DNA of 64,000 nucleotides from Brachynemurus nebulosus (GCA_035578155.1 JAPWDM010000005.1:53512454-53576453); one strand, 5' to 3'. Counted from the first letter of the stretch, positions 37,843-48,646 are shown. Made by a program: numbers and translations. Notes: generated from the sequence alone by a model not told the origin.

Positions 37843-40589
37843 GTTTTACAATTATTAATGTAATAAGTTATTTTACTTTTTAAATTTGGAAAATAGTAAT
37901 CTCGTTTTAAGTGAGCCAAAGTTTCATTAATTCCACGGTGGTTACTAGTCTGGTGATAATCTGAAATTATGCGGTCTTGTTGTTCGTCATCTTCAATATC
38001 TTCTAATAATTTTGTACATCTTATAATTTTGAATTGTCTACCATGCGAAAAGTATTGGTGATAAATTTCTTGTACTTTATTAAACAAATCGTCATCGGGG
38101 CAGTATATAGCTGTACGTTTGTTTGGTGGTAAGAACTGTCTAAATATTTCAGTTAAAATTTCGTCAGTATAATTTGGACCTTGAAAAGTTTGTCTACGTT
38201 TTGTTTTAAACAAAATTTTTAATTTTCGGCTTGCCGTTTTTAGTTCTGGGTTAATAAGGAGAATGACTTGTTGAGTGAAGTCATTTAAAGGATTTTCAGA
38301 GATTGGAATAAATAATGTATCGTCATCGTCAGCACTATGTACAGTACTGTCTTCATCGTCGGTGTTATTTGTTCGAGTAGAAGTATGTCGTGTTACATGG
38401 GTTGAAGTATTACTACTAGTTTCGTGTGAGTTAATTTCTGGAATAATAACGCGTGAAAGAGCATCAGCATTTGTATTACTCTTGCCCGATTTATGTATGA
38501 TTGTATAATCGAATTCCTCAAGTTTGAGGCGCCACCGAACCAGTTTACTATTCGGTTCCTTTAATGACATAAGCCACGTAAGAGGCTTGTGGTCTGTTAT
38601 AATTTTAAATTTGCGACCAAATAGGTACGGACGGAAGTATTTTGTGGCCCACACAATAGCCAGAAGTTCTTTTTCTATTGTGCTGTAATTTTGTTCACTC
38701 TTAGTGAGTGTACGGCTGGCATAACAGATTGGGCGATCCTTGCCGATAGGTCCTTGCGAAAGTATCGCGCCTATAGCACAATTACTAGCGTCTGTTGTTA
38801 GGTTAAATTCTTTACTAAAATCAGGATATGCAAGTACTGGCTCATCAGTGAGTAATTTTTTGCATAGTTCGAAAGTCTTAGTATATTCCGGGGTTAATTT
38901 AATTTCCTCTCCTTTTCTTAAACATTGGGTTAAAGGCTTAGTAATTTTCGCGAAATCCTTAATGAATTTACGATAGTACCCTAGTAAACCGAGAAAGCTC
39001 TTAATTTCTTTTGGTGTTTTAGGTAATGGAAAATTTGTAATTGCTTTGATCTTATCCGGATTTGGTTTCACACCTTCTGAAGAGACTATGTGTCCAAGGA
39101 AAGCGACCTCTTTATGTAAAAATTCACTTTTATCAAGTTGTACTTTAAGATTTGCTTTTCTAAGTTTTTCAAAGACTCTATGTAAATTTACAATGTGTTC
39201 GTCTAACGATGTGGAGAAAACTATGATGTCGTCCATATATACTAGACAAACAGTGCCCTGTAGTTCTCGCAAAACGTTGTCCATAACCCTTTGAAAGGTG
39301 GACGGAGCGTTTTTTAGGCCAAAAGGCATTCTCAAATATTCGTAGTGGCCATTCTCGACGCTAAAAGCTGTCTTGGGAATATCTTTAGGATGGAGTTCAA
39401 TTTGGTGAAACCCGCTGGCCAAGTCAAGGGTAGTAAAGTACATACATTTGCCAAGTTTGTCAAGAATATCAGTGATGTTTGGTAATGGATATTTGTCATC
39501 GACTGTCTTTTCGTTTAAGCGTCTATAATCTACTACAAGTCTCCATTTTTTCTTTCCACTTGCGTCGGCTTTTTTGGGGACAATCCAAATGGGGGATGAC
39601 CAAGGAGAGTAGCTTGGTCGAATTATATCTTGTTTTAATAGTTGGTCAATTTGTCTCTTAACCTCTTCTTTATGAATTTGTGGATACCGATATGATTTTG
39701 TGTGTATTGGGATGTCGTCTTTAGTAATGATACGATGTTTGATTTCATTCGTAAAAGTCAGGTCTTGTCCTTCGCGATAGAAAATATCGTCAAACTGTTT
39801 ACAAAGGTTGATAATTTTGGACCGTTCTTCCATATTTAAATGATCGACGCGAATCAAATTGTCGATGCTATTACAAAAACTATTAGTTTGTGAATTAATT
39901 TGGTTTTCCTTAAATTCGACTAATTCGTGATTTAGAATTTCTGCCTTAATTGGTTGTTCTATAAAAAGAATTTGTTTATCGTTTGTTAAATTTATGACTG
40001 TACAAATGAAGTGCCAGTCGTTTGCTTTATAGATACCTTCAGGTATCAGAAGTTTATTGTCAATAAAAATGTTTTTTAAAATAAATTCTCCTGATTGGAT
40101 ATCAACCGGTAATTTAACTATCATTTTTGAAAAAGGTTGTAATGTAAATTTTCCAGACATAAAATTTGGTTTTGATAATAATTTTAATGTAGCGTTTTTT
40201 GTTTTTAAAATTTGATTAACAACGTCAATCTTTGCGTTAATCTTTTTCAAAATATCTAAGCCGATTAGACCGTCAAAATATTGGTGAAATTGAAAAATTA
40301 AGAAATCAATCGTATCGTTTGGTTGTCTAAATTCTTTAAACATGGGTAAGGTTATTTTTTCCTTTAAGTGATAGGTGTTCAGTACTGCTTTAATTTCTAT
40401 TGGTTTAATTTCTTCGCAATAATTTAGATCTACATGTTCAGGGTTTATAAATGAATTTGAAGCGCCAGTGTCAATAAGAAATTTTAGGTACTTGCCGGAT
40501 GGGGATTGAATATGTACATAAGGAAGTGTGTTGCCGTGAGTGTTCAGGTCTAGGTAACCGAATTGTGGTCCCAGGTTAACTGAAAATTT
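37791..40589 (-). CDS. pol: pol polyprotein: protease, reverse transcriptase, RNase H, integrase zinc domain
   Basis: It is expressed by -1 frameshift from gag at the slippery site, because the frame has no early ATG (first ATG 40343). Protease carries the active site DTGAS near 40460 and a downstream GLIGLDIL flap/helix region. RT has the LDLASGFHQI and YMDD motifs, followed by RNase H (TTDASN) and the integrase HHCC zinc-binding domain ending in CKTCQ. The frame then stops at 37791. The integrase catalytic core continues in the overlapping -1 frame (37842-36910), so this copy has an indel at about 37840 separating the zinc domain from the core. Otherwise the length and domain order are normal for Ty3/gypsy. 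Confidence 0.92.
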   Translation of the reverse strand, partial: KFSVNLGPQFGYLDLNTHGNTLPYVHIQSPSGKYLKFLIDTGASNSFINPEHVDLNYCEEIKPIEIKAVLNTYHLKEKITLPMFKEFRQPNDTIDFLIFQFHQYFDGLIGLDILKKINAKIDVVNQILKTKNATLKLLSKPNFMSGKFTLQPFSKMIVKLPVDIQSGEFILKNIFIDNKLLIPEGIYKANDWHFICTVINLTNDKQILFIEQPIKAEILNHELVEFKENQINSQTNSFCNSIDNLIRVDHLNMEERSKIINLCKQFDDIFYREGQDLTFTNEIKHRIITKDDIPIHTKSYRYPQIHKEEVKRQIDQLLKQDIIRPSYSPWSSPIWIVPKKADASGKKKWRLVVDYRRLNEKTVDDKYPLPNITDILDKLGKCMYFTTLDLASGFHQIELHPKDIPKTAFSVENGHYEYLRMPFGLKNAPSTFQRVMDNVLRELQGTVCLVYMDDIIVFSTSLDEHIVNLHRVFEKLRKANLKVQLDKSEFLHKEVAFLGHIVSSEGVKPNPDKIKAITNFPLPKTPKEIKSFLGLLGYYRKFIKDFAKITKPLTQCLRKGEEIKLTPEYTKTFELCKKLLTDEPVLAYPDFSKEFNLTTDASNCAIGAILSQGPIGKDRPICYASRTLTKSEQNYSTIEKELLAIVWATKYFRPYLFGRKFKIITDHKPLTWLMSLKEPNSKLVRWRLKLEEFDYTIIHKSGKSNTNADALSRVIIPEINSHETSSNTSTHVTRHTSTRTNNTDDEDSTVHSADDDDTLFIPISENPLNDFTQQVILLINPELKTASRKLKILFKTKRRQTFQGPNYTDEILTEIFRQFLPPNKRTAIYCPDDDLFNKVQEIYHQYFSHGRQFKIIRCTKLLEDIEDDEQQDRIISDYHQTSNHRGINETLAHLKRDYYFPNLKSKITYYINNCKTCQEINMIGDPQNKNFS

Positions 40590-41956
40590 GAATCGTCTAG
40601 TTCGTATTCGGAACTGACAACGGACATAGGATTTGTATTGTTTTCGTTGTCTTGTTCGTCATATACGTCGATATTTTCAACAATGTCAGTGTTTGCAGTT
40701 TCAAAGTTGTCTAAATTTTGGAAATCTTGTTGTTCATTATTATGTAATTCTTCACTAACAAAAGTTGGTTTAGACATAGGGGCGAATACACGATTAGTAT
40801 TTGAATTATATTGTTGTGTTCGTGGTTGTGCCCTAATACTTAATCTATTACTTCCTATTTCCATAGGTTCCGGTTTATATCGCGTTAATTGTTGCGGAGG
40901 GAATCTGGAAGTTGGTTGTTGTGGTGAATTTGTTGTTGGTTTATACGTAAATTGTCTTTGTACCATTTGTGGTCTATAGTTCGTTTGTTGCGGAATAAAT
41001 GTACGATGTTGTGATTGATTTGGAACTAACCGATTGTTACTAGAATTAATATGTTGAACTATTGGTTTTGGTTTATTAACTATGTTTGGGGTTTGTGATT
41101 TGGTATAGTAGATATTCTGTTCTTTTATGCAAAAACTGAAGGCTTCTGATAATGTGCTTGGTTTCATTGCGCGAATGGTGGATCCTAAAGGTTCCCGTAA
41201 TCCCGATAGGAAAACATTCAAACACATTTCACTGTATAAGCTTAGTTTGGAAGCTCGAACATCTCCATTGTTTTCATGTATTTTAACATGGTTTGATATT
41301 GTAGACAAAATTTCTATTATACTACTGTAAAATGTCTCAACAGTTTGATTACCTTGTCTAAGGTTATGTAAATCTTTAATTAAACTGGTTTCATTTCTCT
41401 TGTCCGAATAATGAGTAATTAAATTATTTTTGATTTGGACCCAATCGATAGGTGTCCCATACATATTGAGTATTTCATTAGCCTGTCCAGTGATTTTATT
41501 TCTAATAGCTCTAAGGAGAAGTTTGCCGTAACTAGTTCCGTTAACATTAGGAATGAGACTTAAAATTTCTTCTACGTTATTTATAAAATCATACAATAAG
41601 CGTGTATTACCATCGAAGGTTGGTAAATCTTTAATAGCATCTGGGATTCTTAATGCATTAAAGACTTCACTAGGCGTTGCCATTGTTAAATTATTTGAAA
41701 TATTATTTGTATTATTTAGATTAATTGTATTTTCGTTCAAATTAATTGGATTGAGATTTTCAAAATTTTCGTAAAAATTATTTAAAGAATTACTTAATTC
41801 AACACTATTCCCGTATTCTGCGGCGTTACTAGTGTTGGGGTAGTTTTGGGTTTCAACACCGTTCCCGTTTACTGCGGCGTCAAAGGTGTTGGGAGAAGAG
41901 TTTCGCTTATAAGGAATTGATCTTAGTAAGGATAATTTGGGTTTGGTATTAGGCAT
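40550..41956 (-). CDS. gag: gag polyprotein, 468 aa
   Basis: I start at the ATG at 41956; the frame is open further upstream only through a TTG codon in the leader. The product is Asn/Gln-rich with a gypsy-type capsid region in its middle (about residues 90-290) and a basic, Gln/Pro/Arg-rich C-terminal part. There is no CCHC knuckle, as in many errantivirus Gags. Near its end the zero-frame codons read A-AAT-TTT (40589-40583), a canonical -1 slippery heptamer, and the -1 frame is open from there into protease. Confidence 0.88.
   Translation of the reverse strand: MPNTKPKLSLLRSIPYKRNSSPNTFDAAVNGNGVETQNYPNTSNAAEYGNSVELSNSLNNFYENFENLNPINLNENTINLNNTNNISNNLTMATPSEVFNALRIPDAIKDLPTFDGNTRLLYDFINNVEEILSLIPNVNGTSYGKLLLRAIRNKITGQANEILNMYGTPIDWVQIKNNLITHYSDKRNETSLIKDLHNLRQGNQTVETFYSSIIEILSTISNHVKIHENNGDVRASKLSLYSEMCLNVFLSGLREPLGSTIRAMKPSTLSEAFSFCIKEQNIYYTKSQTPNIVNKPKPIVQHINSSNNRLVPNQSQHRTFIPQQTNYRPQMVQRQFTYKPTTNSPQQPTSRFPPQQLTRYKPEPMEIGSNRLSIRAQPRTQQYNSNTNRVFAPMSKPTFVSEELHNNEQQDFQNLDNFETANTDIVENIDVYDEQDNENNTNPMSVVSSEYELDDSNFQLTWDHNSVT
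40583..40589 (-). promoter_or_regulatory. -1 ribosomal frameshift heptamer A AAT TTT
   Basis: It is in register with the gag codons and followed by an open -1 frame leading into protease. Gag terminates 33 nt later. Confidence 0.7.
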
Positions 41957-42266
41957 TAAATTTCCAATGAATAACAATTGAAACAAAATCGACTTACGTG
42001 AACAGCCAGAATGCGACCATAGTACGGATGGTTGTAGCAGCTCCACTGGATGATGTACCCTCACCGTAGTTCTGCGTTGTAGTTGCTGGTTCCTTGTATG
42101 CTCCAAGTCCAACAGCTGTAGGTTCACGAAGATCTGCTGGTGTCTGTGTTCCCGTGAAGAGAAACCCTCGAAAGCCAAATAAACCGTTTAGCTCCGGCAA
42201 ATGTTTCGATATGCCCTCGAACCACTTGTCCGCAAGTTTAACTACTTTACACGAAAACGCGTTACA

Positions 42267-42284
42267 GATCCGAACGACTGCGCC
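42267..42284 (-). promoter_or_regulatory. Primer binding site, tRNA-Ser type
   Basis: Directly after the 5' LTR the minus strand reads TGGCGCAGTCG (overlapping the LTR end by one T). This is complementary to the 3' end of insect tRNA-Ser including CCA. Confidence 0.8.
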
Positions 42285-42912
<628 letters not shown>

Positions 42913-42918
<6 letters not shown>

Positions 42919-43140
42919 TTATGTCTCACCACGATAACTCTCTAGCAAAAACTTTCTAGGTCTACGAAATTTGATAAGAAATTTGTTTTTGCAAAAAATT
43001 AGATTTTTCCAAAATTGGCTATAATTTAAAAGTTTTTGCCACATTTTCTTACACCATTGCAAAGACGGAAAAAAATCACATCAAAAAGGTTTTTGAACTA
43101 TTATTCTAGGTTAGTTAGTTTTTGAGAAAATAAGAAAAAA
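42913..43140. repeat. Fragment of the (TA)n-bearing repeat family
   Basis: It matches 33415-33615 (ACGATAACTCTC, ACACCATTGCAAAGACGG, TTTTTGAACTATTATTCTAG). Confidence 0.7.
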
Positions 43141-43220
43141 AGTCAATTTATTATTTTATGGAGATATCTGTAAAAATGGAGCCAAATACTTTTTGTGTTG
43201 ATGCTTCAATATTTATTTAA

Positions 43221-43534
43221 AATACCCCTGTCGCAGCATCCTGCATAACATAGCGAATTTCCATTTACAAGAGTACGTTTTTCTCGGAAACTAGTTGATA
43301 TAGAGTAATTGTAAATAAAAAAACCTTCTTTATGTGATTTTTCCTCCTCATTCCGCCAAATTTTATTCACGAAAAATTTCATTTCACGAAAAAAATTTGG
43401 CGGAATAAGGCGGAAAAATCACATAAAGAAGGTTTTTTATTTACAATTACTCTATATCAACTAGTTTCCGAGAAAAACGCACTTTTGTAAATGGAAATTC
43501 GCTATGTGATGCAGGATGCTGCGACAGGGGTATT
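43221..43534. repeat. Near-perfect fold-back element, about 314 bp
   Basis: It begins AATACCCCTGTCGCAGCATC and ends with the reverse complement. The arms pair over almost the whole length, around a short centre near 43380. It is the (TA)n-free form of the element at 5311-5845. Confidence 0.85.
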
Positions 43535-44691
43535 AAGTTTATATTACTATTCCTTTTCCTCTTATTTAGATTTTATTTCCCTTCCAAAAATATTAATATT
43601 TTTGTATTTATTTTATTAAAATTAAATAAAGTTATTTCCCTATTATCTTGACAAGTAATTTATATTCCCATCTCCCAAGAATATATTAAAAATGTATCAA
43701 CTAATACTACTTATTTTTAGTAACAAGAAAATTTGACAGCCATCGACAAATTTCTTATTGATCAATATTCGTCCCTATTGAGCCCTAGAGCAAGATGAAT
43801 AGGAGATATCATTTTGTAAGATTTTTCGGCTAAATAAAAAACGAAAATGGATTTTCAAAATAGTAAAAATAGAGAACAAGCTACCAAAACTAAAATTAGT
43901 CTGCTCTATATCATCTACGTAATATGTAAGAAAGTGTATGAAAATCGAATTCAAAGTCCCGGTTCATCGCAATTTACGGTATAGCATTATAGTTCATGTA
44001 ATTGAAAAGGATATTTTTACGATTCCATGGATTGCTTTCGTCTTCTTTTTTTCCTTAGTCTAAACAAAATCCCCTAAACTAATAATTCGCTTTTATATTT
44101 AGATGAATCGATTTGAATAATTTTAATTTAATAAAATCATTTAATATAAAATTATTAAATTTAAATAATAAGGTAAATAAATATTGTAAACAAATAATTA
44201 AACTAATGTTATTAATGTCAATTTTTTTTACAGAATAGGAATTTTGAGTTGCCTTGGAAAGGATTTGGGAAGGAAGATGGGAGAAAATTTCTGGGAGAGG
44301 AAGAGTGGAGTTCTGCTGCTCACGGCTTTTTTTAGTTGTTAATTTTCATAACATTGTTTACATTTTTAATTGTAATTTACTGTTTTTTTATTCTTTATTA
44401 AAAAAAGTTGTCAAGTACAATAGATGTACTTGTTCCTATAGTAAATATTACTCCTTACAATTCGTTATTTTTAAGGATTTGAGGTATCTAACGATAGTAC
44501 CTATAGATAAAGTATTTTTTCTAATATAAAACAATTCTCGGATTCAAAATTATCGTATCTTTATCTTGGCCTATTTACGTTTACCAAAATGAAACAGGGG
44601 TATTTACTGAAAGTATCAAACGTGCGCCGTCTATCTTTCTTTCAGTAATTACTAGCGGCACTATTTATTACAAAATATGTAGGTAAGAAAT
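43535..44691. other. Intergenic AT-rich DNA
   Basis: I see no gene or clear repeat. The short open frame at 44254-44529 has no ATG-led family match. Confidence 0.4.
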
Positions 44692-44697
44692 AAAACA
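44692..44697. repeat. Left 6-bp target-site duplication AAAACA
   Basis: This 6-bp sequence directly abuts the left TIR and is identical to 56689-56694 after the right TIR. Confidence 0.85.
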
Positions 44698-45738
44698 AGT
44701 AGATAGGCTATGAGAGAGCTGGAGCACCGCAAAACTAAGCAACTTGAATCCTTTTGCCAATGTTTGAAATCGTGTAACTTTACGGTACTAGACATTCCGA
44801 ACTGATGAGTCATCAAACTGTATCGATGTGCAAACCTTAACCTTTGACCCGGCACGTACTGAGTACATGTATTTAAAATTTGTTGTTGACATTTGACCAC
44901 AACACTCACTCTTACTGTTGGCCTTGAAATTCCAAACACATGAGTCATCACCAGCAACCAAATTAATTTATGTTAACCCATTATGCGCCATCACAATTTA
45001 CTTATAACAATTTGGTTTTGTGTTAACCCATTACCCGCCACCACTGACGTAGTTTTTGAATGCAAACCTAACGCATGCGCAGACTGAATTTAAGTACACG
45101 ACGCATGCGCAGACTGAATTTTAGGTTACAATTTGATAGATGGGGTACACTACCGCGTCAAAAATGTGGGGTTACCCTAACTCGGGGGTGGCCCCAAACT
45201 TTTGACACCGTACTGTACTTAAATTTTTGGTACACTGCCGTGTCAAAAGTGTGGACCCCCCTGGCCAAAAAGGTATCCTATCACTTTTTGAAGCGTACAA
45301 TACGTGCAAACCTTGACCCCAACACGCGCTTGCCTTAATTGCGTCATCTTAAACGAACTATCACGTCAAAAAATGTGGGGAATACCCTAACCCAGGAGTG
45401 GCCCCAAACTTTTGACACCGTACTGTACTTAAATTTTTGGTACACTGCCGTGTCAAAAGTGTGGACCCCCCCCTGGCCAAAAAGGTATCCTATCAATTTT
45501 GAAGCGTACTGTACTTATTTTGTGTACGTGCAAACCTTGAACCCAACACGCGCTTGCCTTAATTGCGTCATTTTAAACGAAAGGTACACTACCAAGTTAA
45601 AAATATGGAGAATACCCTAACCCAAGGGGCGGCCGCTAAATTTTGTGGGGGCACTGTACCAAGCGCTAGCCGCAATCATGACTTCAGACTCCAGACTCCA
45701 GAGTCCAGATTTCTGACCGCTACTGTACTGCCGGAAAT
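44698..45738. repeat. Left terminal inverted repeat, about 1,041 bp
   Basis: It is near-identical in reverse complement to 55438-56688. The outer 450 bp are unique sequence and include a twice-repeated GTTAACCCATTA motif and two GACGCATGCG-like boxes. The inner part is a tandem of roughly 215-bp units (starting near 45143, 45360 and a degraded one near 45583) containing TTTTGACACCGTACTGTAC. The inner boundary is at CCGGAAAT, after which the two sides diverge. Short ORFs here are by-products of the repeat. Confidence 0.85.
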
Positions 45739-46898
45739 CGAGTGTTAACTGTACCTTGTGGGGATTTTTGGTATATTTAACCTTGGAAAATTCCAGGAAT
45801 TTTTATCAGTTTTAAAATAAACAAACAACCAATAATTAAATGTTTATTTTAGCTGAATTATGATCATATGACTCATATATGGAGGTTTTTTGGTATAAGA
45901 AAGATGACGTCATGGAATATTAATGAGTTAAAAAATTGTTTAGTAAAAAATATCACCCATTGTAGGCCTCAAGCAAGAAATTATTTTTATCAGTTTTAAT
46001 ACTTTAACATTTAACCTACAGTGACCAATTTTTTAGTTAACTAACAAAAGTTCTTGAAATTTTAACAAGTTACAAAAAATATTATTTCTTATGGTGCACA
46101 ACACTTTTGAATTTGACTGTAGCACAAAACTGTTTCTATATCAAACGAAAATTATCTGAAATAATTCAGTATGTATATATGTATAGACTCTGTATATTAA
46201 AAATATTTTATGTATACACTCTGTATATTGAGAATAAGAAAGAAAATTTGTATATAATTTTAATTTTTATGAATACTAGTAAACGAATTGTATAGCCATT
46301 TATGAATAAGTATTAAATCTAATTATAAAATAATTTATAAATATTACAAAAAATTTGTTTAATCAGCAAAATCAATGTATATCATTTTTAATACTGATAC
46401 ATATTTATATTAGGGTATAATAGTATTGTATTTAACATTTTTAAACAGAATAAAAGTTCAATTTTTGGTTTTAAATTACTATAAACACGTCGCTTAATAT
46501 AAAAATGATAACAGCATTGAGTTTTACTAAATTTTTAAGTCTGTAAAATCAAAATTTTTATAGACTAGAACATTTTGAATTTGCTACTTTATCATTAACA
46601 TACATATAATATCATGTATATATAACGGGTGTATATTTAGTATTTTTAATAAATATTTTAGTATACAGGGTGTATCATGAAATATGCTTTTCAATTAGAA
46701 CAATAAATTTCATAAGATTTTTGTTAATACTCTTATAGGTTAACGAAAGAAACTTTTTGCTGTAAAAAAATAGGGGAATTCAGGGTAATAATTAAATAAA
46801 ACGCACATATTTTTCTTTTTTTTTAAATTATATTTATAGAATATGAATACAAAAAATTAAATTGCTTAAATTTATATGTTACTAAAAATCTTTTTATT
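45739..46898. other. Non-coding AT-rich interior next to the left TIR
   Basis: I see no supported gene. The sequence is strongly AT-rich with scattered AATAAA-type motifs that could end the neighbouring minus-strand transcript. The stretch around 46107-46295 is open for 62 codons but resembles no family known to me. Confidence 0.5.
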
Positions 46899-47378
46899 TT
46901 ACATATTAAAATTTTTTAAAAGAATACAGTTTTCTAATGAACAAATTTTATCTGAAAGGATCATACAGCGTCTTGAATAATATTCATCTCGCAGATTGGA
47001 AATCTTCGGTACATCAAATATTTCTTCCAAATTCAAAATCCACGGCTGGTTTTCGGTGTCATCAAACAAATTTGAAATCCATTTCTTCTTTTTACTGCCC
47101 TTGACGTATATGACATCAAACTTCTTTAATATAGGTTTCAATATGGTATGAAGTTTTTTGTACGGAATAAATCCATACGACCAAGGTATCCCATGCCAAT
47201 TTCGGCAAAGCCAACGTGCAGCAACCCGTTCATATTTCTTCGGCAACTCGTTGAAATCAAACGGTGCATCGAATATAAGATGTAGTATTTCATCCGAATT
47301 TTCCGCAACGATACCAACTTCTTTAAAATAAAATTCGTTGTTAACTCCTTGATAGCCTTGTATATCAAGAAACGCCAT
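46899..47378 (-). CDS. 159-aa conserved-type protein, possibly RNase H-fold (DEDD exonuclease-like)
   Basis: This ATG-started ORF is 159 aa long. The N-terminus holds a hydrophobic strand with Asp4 in a D-I-Q-G context, followed by a KEVGIV strand. The middle has an HGIPW segment and a lysine-rich YVKGSKKKKW segment. The order of strand, acidic residue and KG..K motif reminds me of small DEDD-type RNase H-fold proteins in arthropod mobile elements, but the second acidic residue of the usual D-x-E pair is Gln here, so activity is doubtful. That assignment is inference. There is no signal peptide or membrane segment. A strong promoter lies just upstream (TATATAAAG at 47432-47424, TCAGTT at 47402-47397) and an AATAAA follows the stop immediately. 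It is divergent from the zinc-finger gene, with the tandem-repeat array between them. Confidence 0.7.
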   Translation of the reverse strand: MAFLDIQGYQGVNNEFYFKEVGIVAENSDEILHLIFDAPFDFNELPKKYERVAARWLCRNWHGIPWSYGFIPYKKLHTILKPILKKFDVIYVKGSKKKKWISNLFDDTENQPWILNLEEIFDVPKISNLRDEYYSRRCMILSDKICSLENCILLKNFNM

Positions 47379-47396
47379 TTTTTATCGCCGCCGTAG

Positions 47397-47432
47397 AACT
47401 GAATTTACTCACACAATCCACAACTTTATATA
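47397..47432 (-). promoter_or_regulatory. TATA + initiator core promoter of the 159-aa gene
   Basis: On the minus strand TATATAAAG begins at 47432 and the arthropod initiator TCAGTT spans 47402-47397. From the first T of TATA to the initiator A (47400) is 32 nt. The predicted leader to the ATG at 47378 is about 20 nt. Confidence 0.75.
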
Positions 47433-47832
47433 AAATAATTAAAATTGGTGAGGATAGTTAATTTGTGGGATGTATCCGAAAATGGATACTACTAATAGCT
47501 ATTGCTAGTTAACCATCAAATTACAAACTGTTAATAATATTTAGCACATTACTGAGTACCATGTTCTTTTCACTTTAAGACCTAATGATTTAAGGAATGC
47601 TAAATTTTCGGGTGAAATGTGTTGTCGCTTAAAAGTTTTACGTTTAATGATCCTAGGTTTCGAAAGTCCTTTGCTAGGTTGTCTAGTGGTGGACTGCTCT
47701 GAATTGTAAATTATCATGGTTCGAAATGCAATTGTTTTACCAGAAATTGTTTTTTCAGCGAAAGAGATGTTAACTCTTTGACAACCACCGGTAAATTGAC
47801 AATATTTTGTGTAAGTTTAACTATTTTATACC

Positions 47833-47992
47833 CTTTAACCATGATAATGTGTATGAGCCCTTTAACCATGATAAGGTGTATGAGCTCTTTAACCATGATA
47901 AGGTGTCTGAGTTCTTTAACCATGATAAGGTGTATGAGCTCTTTAAGGATGATAAGGTGTATGAGCTCTTTAAGGATGATAAGGTGTATGAG
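47833..47992. repeat. 27-bp tandem repeat (about 6 units)
   Basis: Units are variants of CTTTAACCATGATAAGGTG followed by TATGAGCT. The first four carry AACCATGAT and the last two AAGGATGAT. The array runs directly into the 21-bp array. The open frames through it start only at TTG codons. Confidence 0.85.
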
Positions 47993-48640
47993 TCACTCCG
48001 GGAGCAAAATGAGTCACTCCGGGAGCAAAATGGGTCCCTCCCGGAGAAAAATGAGTCAATCCGGGAGCAAAATGAGTCACTCCGGGAGCAAAATGAGTCA
48101 CTCCGGGAGCAAAATGAGTCACTCCGGGAGCAAAATGAGTCAATCCGGGAGCAAAATCAGTCACTCCGGGAGCAAAATCAGTCACTCCGGGAGCAATATG
48201 AGTCACTCCGGGAGCAATATGAGTCACTCCGGGAGCAATATGAGACTCCGGGAGCAAAATGAGTCACTCCGGGAGCATGTGAGTCACTCGTCGGAGTCAA
48301 ATGAGTCGCTCCTGGAGCAAAATGAGTCACTCCGGGAGCAAAATGAGTCACTCCGGGAGCAAAATGAGTCACTCCGGGAGCAAAATGATTCACTCCGGGA
48401 ACAAAATGAGTCACTCCGGGAGCAAAATGAGTCAATCCGGGAGCAAATTGAGTCACTCCGGGAGCAAAATGAGTCACACCGGGAGCAAAATGAGTCACAC
48501 CGGGAGCAAAATGAGTCACTCCGGGTGCAATATGAGTCACTCCGGGAGAAAAATGAGTCACTCCGGGAGCAAAATGAGTCACTCCGGGAGCATGTGAGTC
48601 ACTCGTTGGAGTCAAATGAGTCGCTCGGTGAAGCAAATGA
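47987..48640. repeat. 21-bp tandem array with about 24 TGAGTCA motifs
   Basis: About 30 units of consensus TCACTCCGGGAGCAAAATGAG run between the two divergent promoters. By hand count 24 units contain an exact TGAGTCA, the consensus site of AP-1/bZIP factors. Most units are exactly 21 bp, two helical turns, which would place the sites on one DNA face. A longer variant ending in GTGAGTCACTCG and GGAGTCAAATGAGTCGCTC occurs near 48276 and 48591, giving a higher-order period of about 315 bp. Because 21 is divisible by 3, several frames stay open on both strands. None has an upstream ATG, and a 19-bp unit at 48241 breaks the main frame. I read it as a cis-element (enhancer or origin-like) rather than a gene. 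Confidence 0.85.
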
Positions 48641-48646
48641 GCTAAG

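Larger units (their letters stand above)
37012..41997 (-). other. Predicted intron producing the subgenomic env mRNA
   Basis: The donor CAC|GTAAGT (exon end 41998) lies in the leader just before gag. The acceptor AATTGCAG lies just before the env ATG. Codon phases match (two bases plus one). Splicing removes gag and pol, the standard route for errantivirus env expression. Confidence 0.75.

Noticed and set aside
38275..39661. Plus-strand ORFs across pol, env and PolB regions
   Set aside because: They are antisense shadows of the minus-strand coding regions.
41957..42178. N-terminal extension of gag
   Set aside because: It starts at TTG and covers the leader and splice donor; the ATG at 41956 is the better start.
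44661..45748. ORFs in the TIRs (and 55371-56728)
   Set aside because: The same short frames appear in both TIRs and in each tandem unit; no family resemblance or conservation signal beyond the repeat itself.
47987..48640. CRISPR-like array
   Set aside because: Units are contiguous 21-bp tandem repeats with no unique spacers, in a eukaryotic element.
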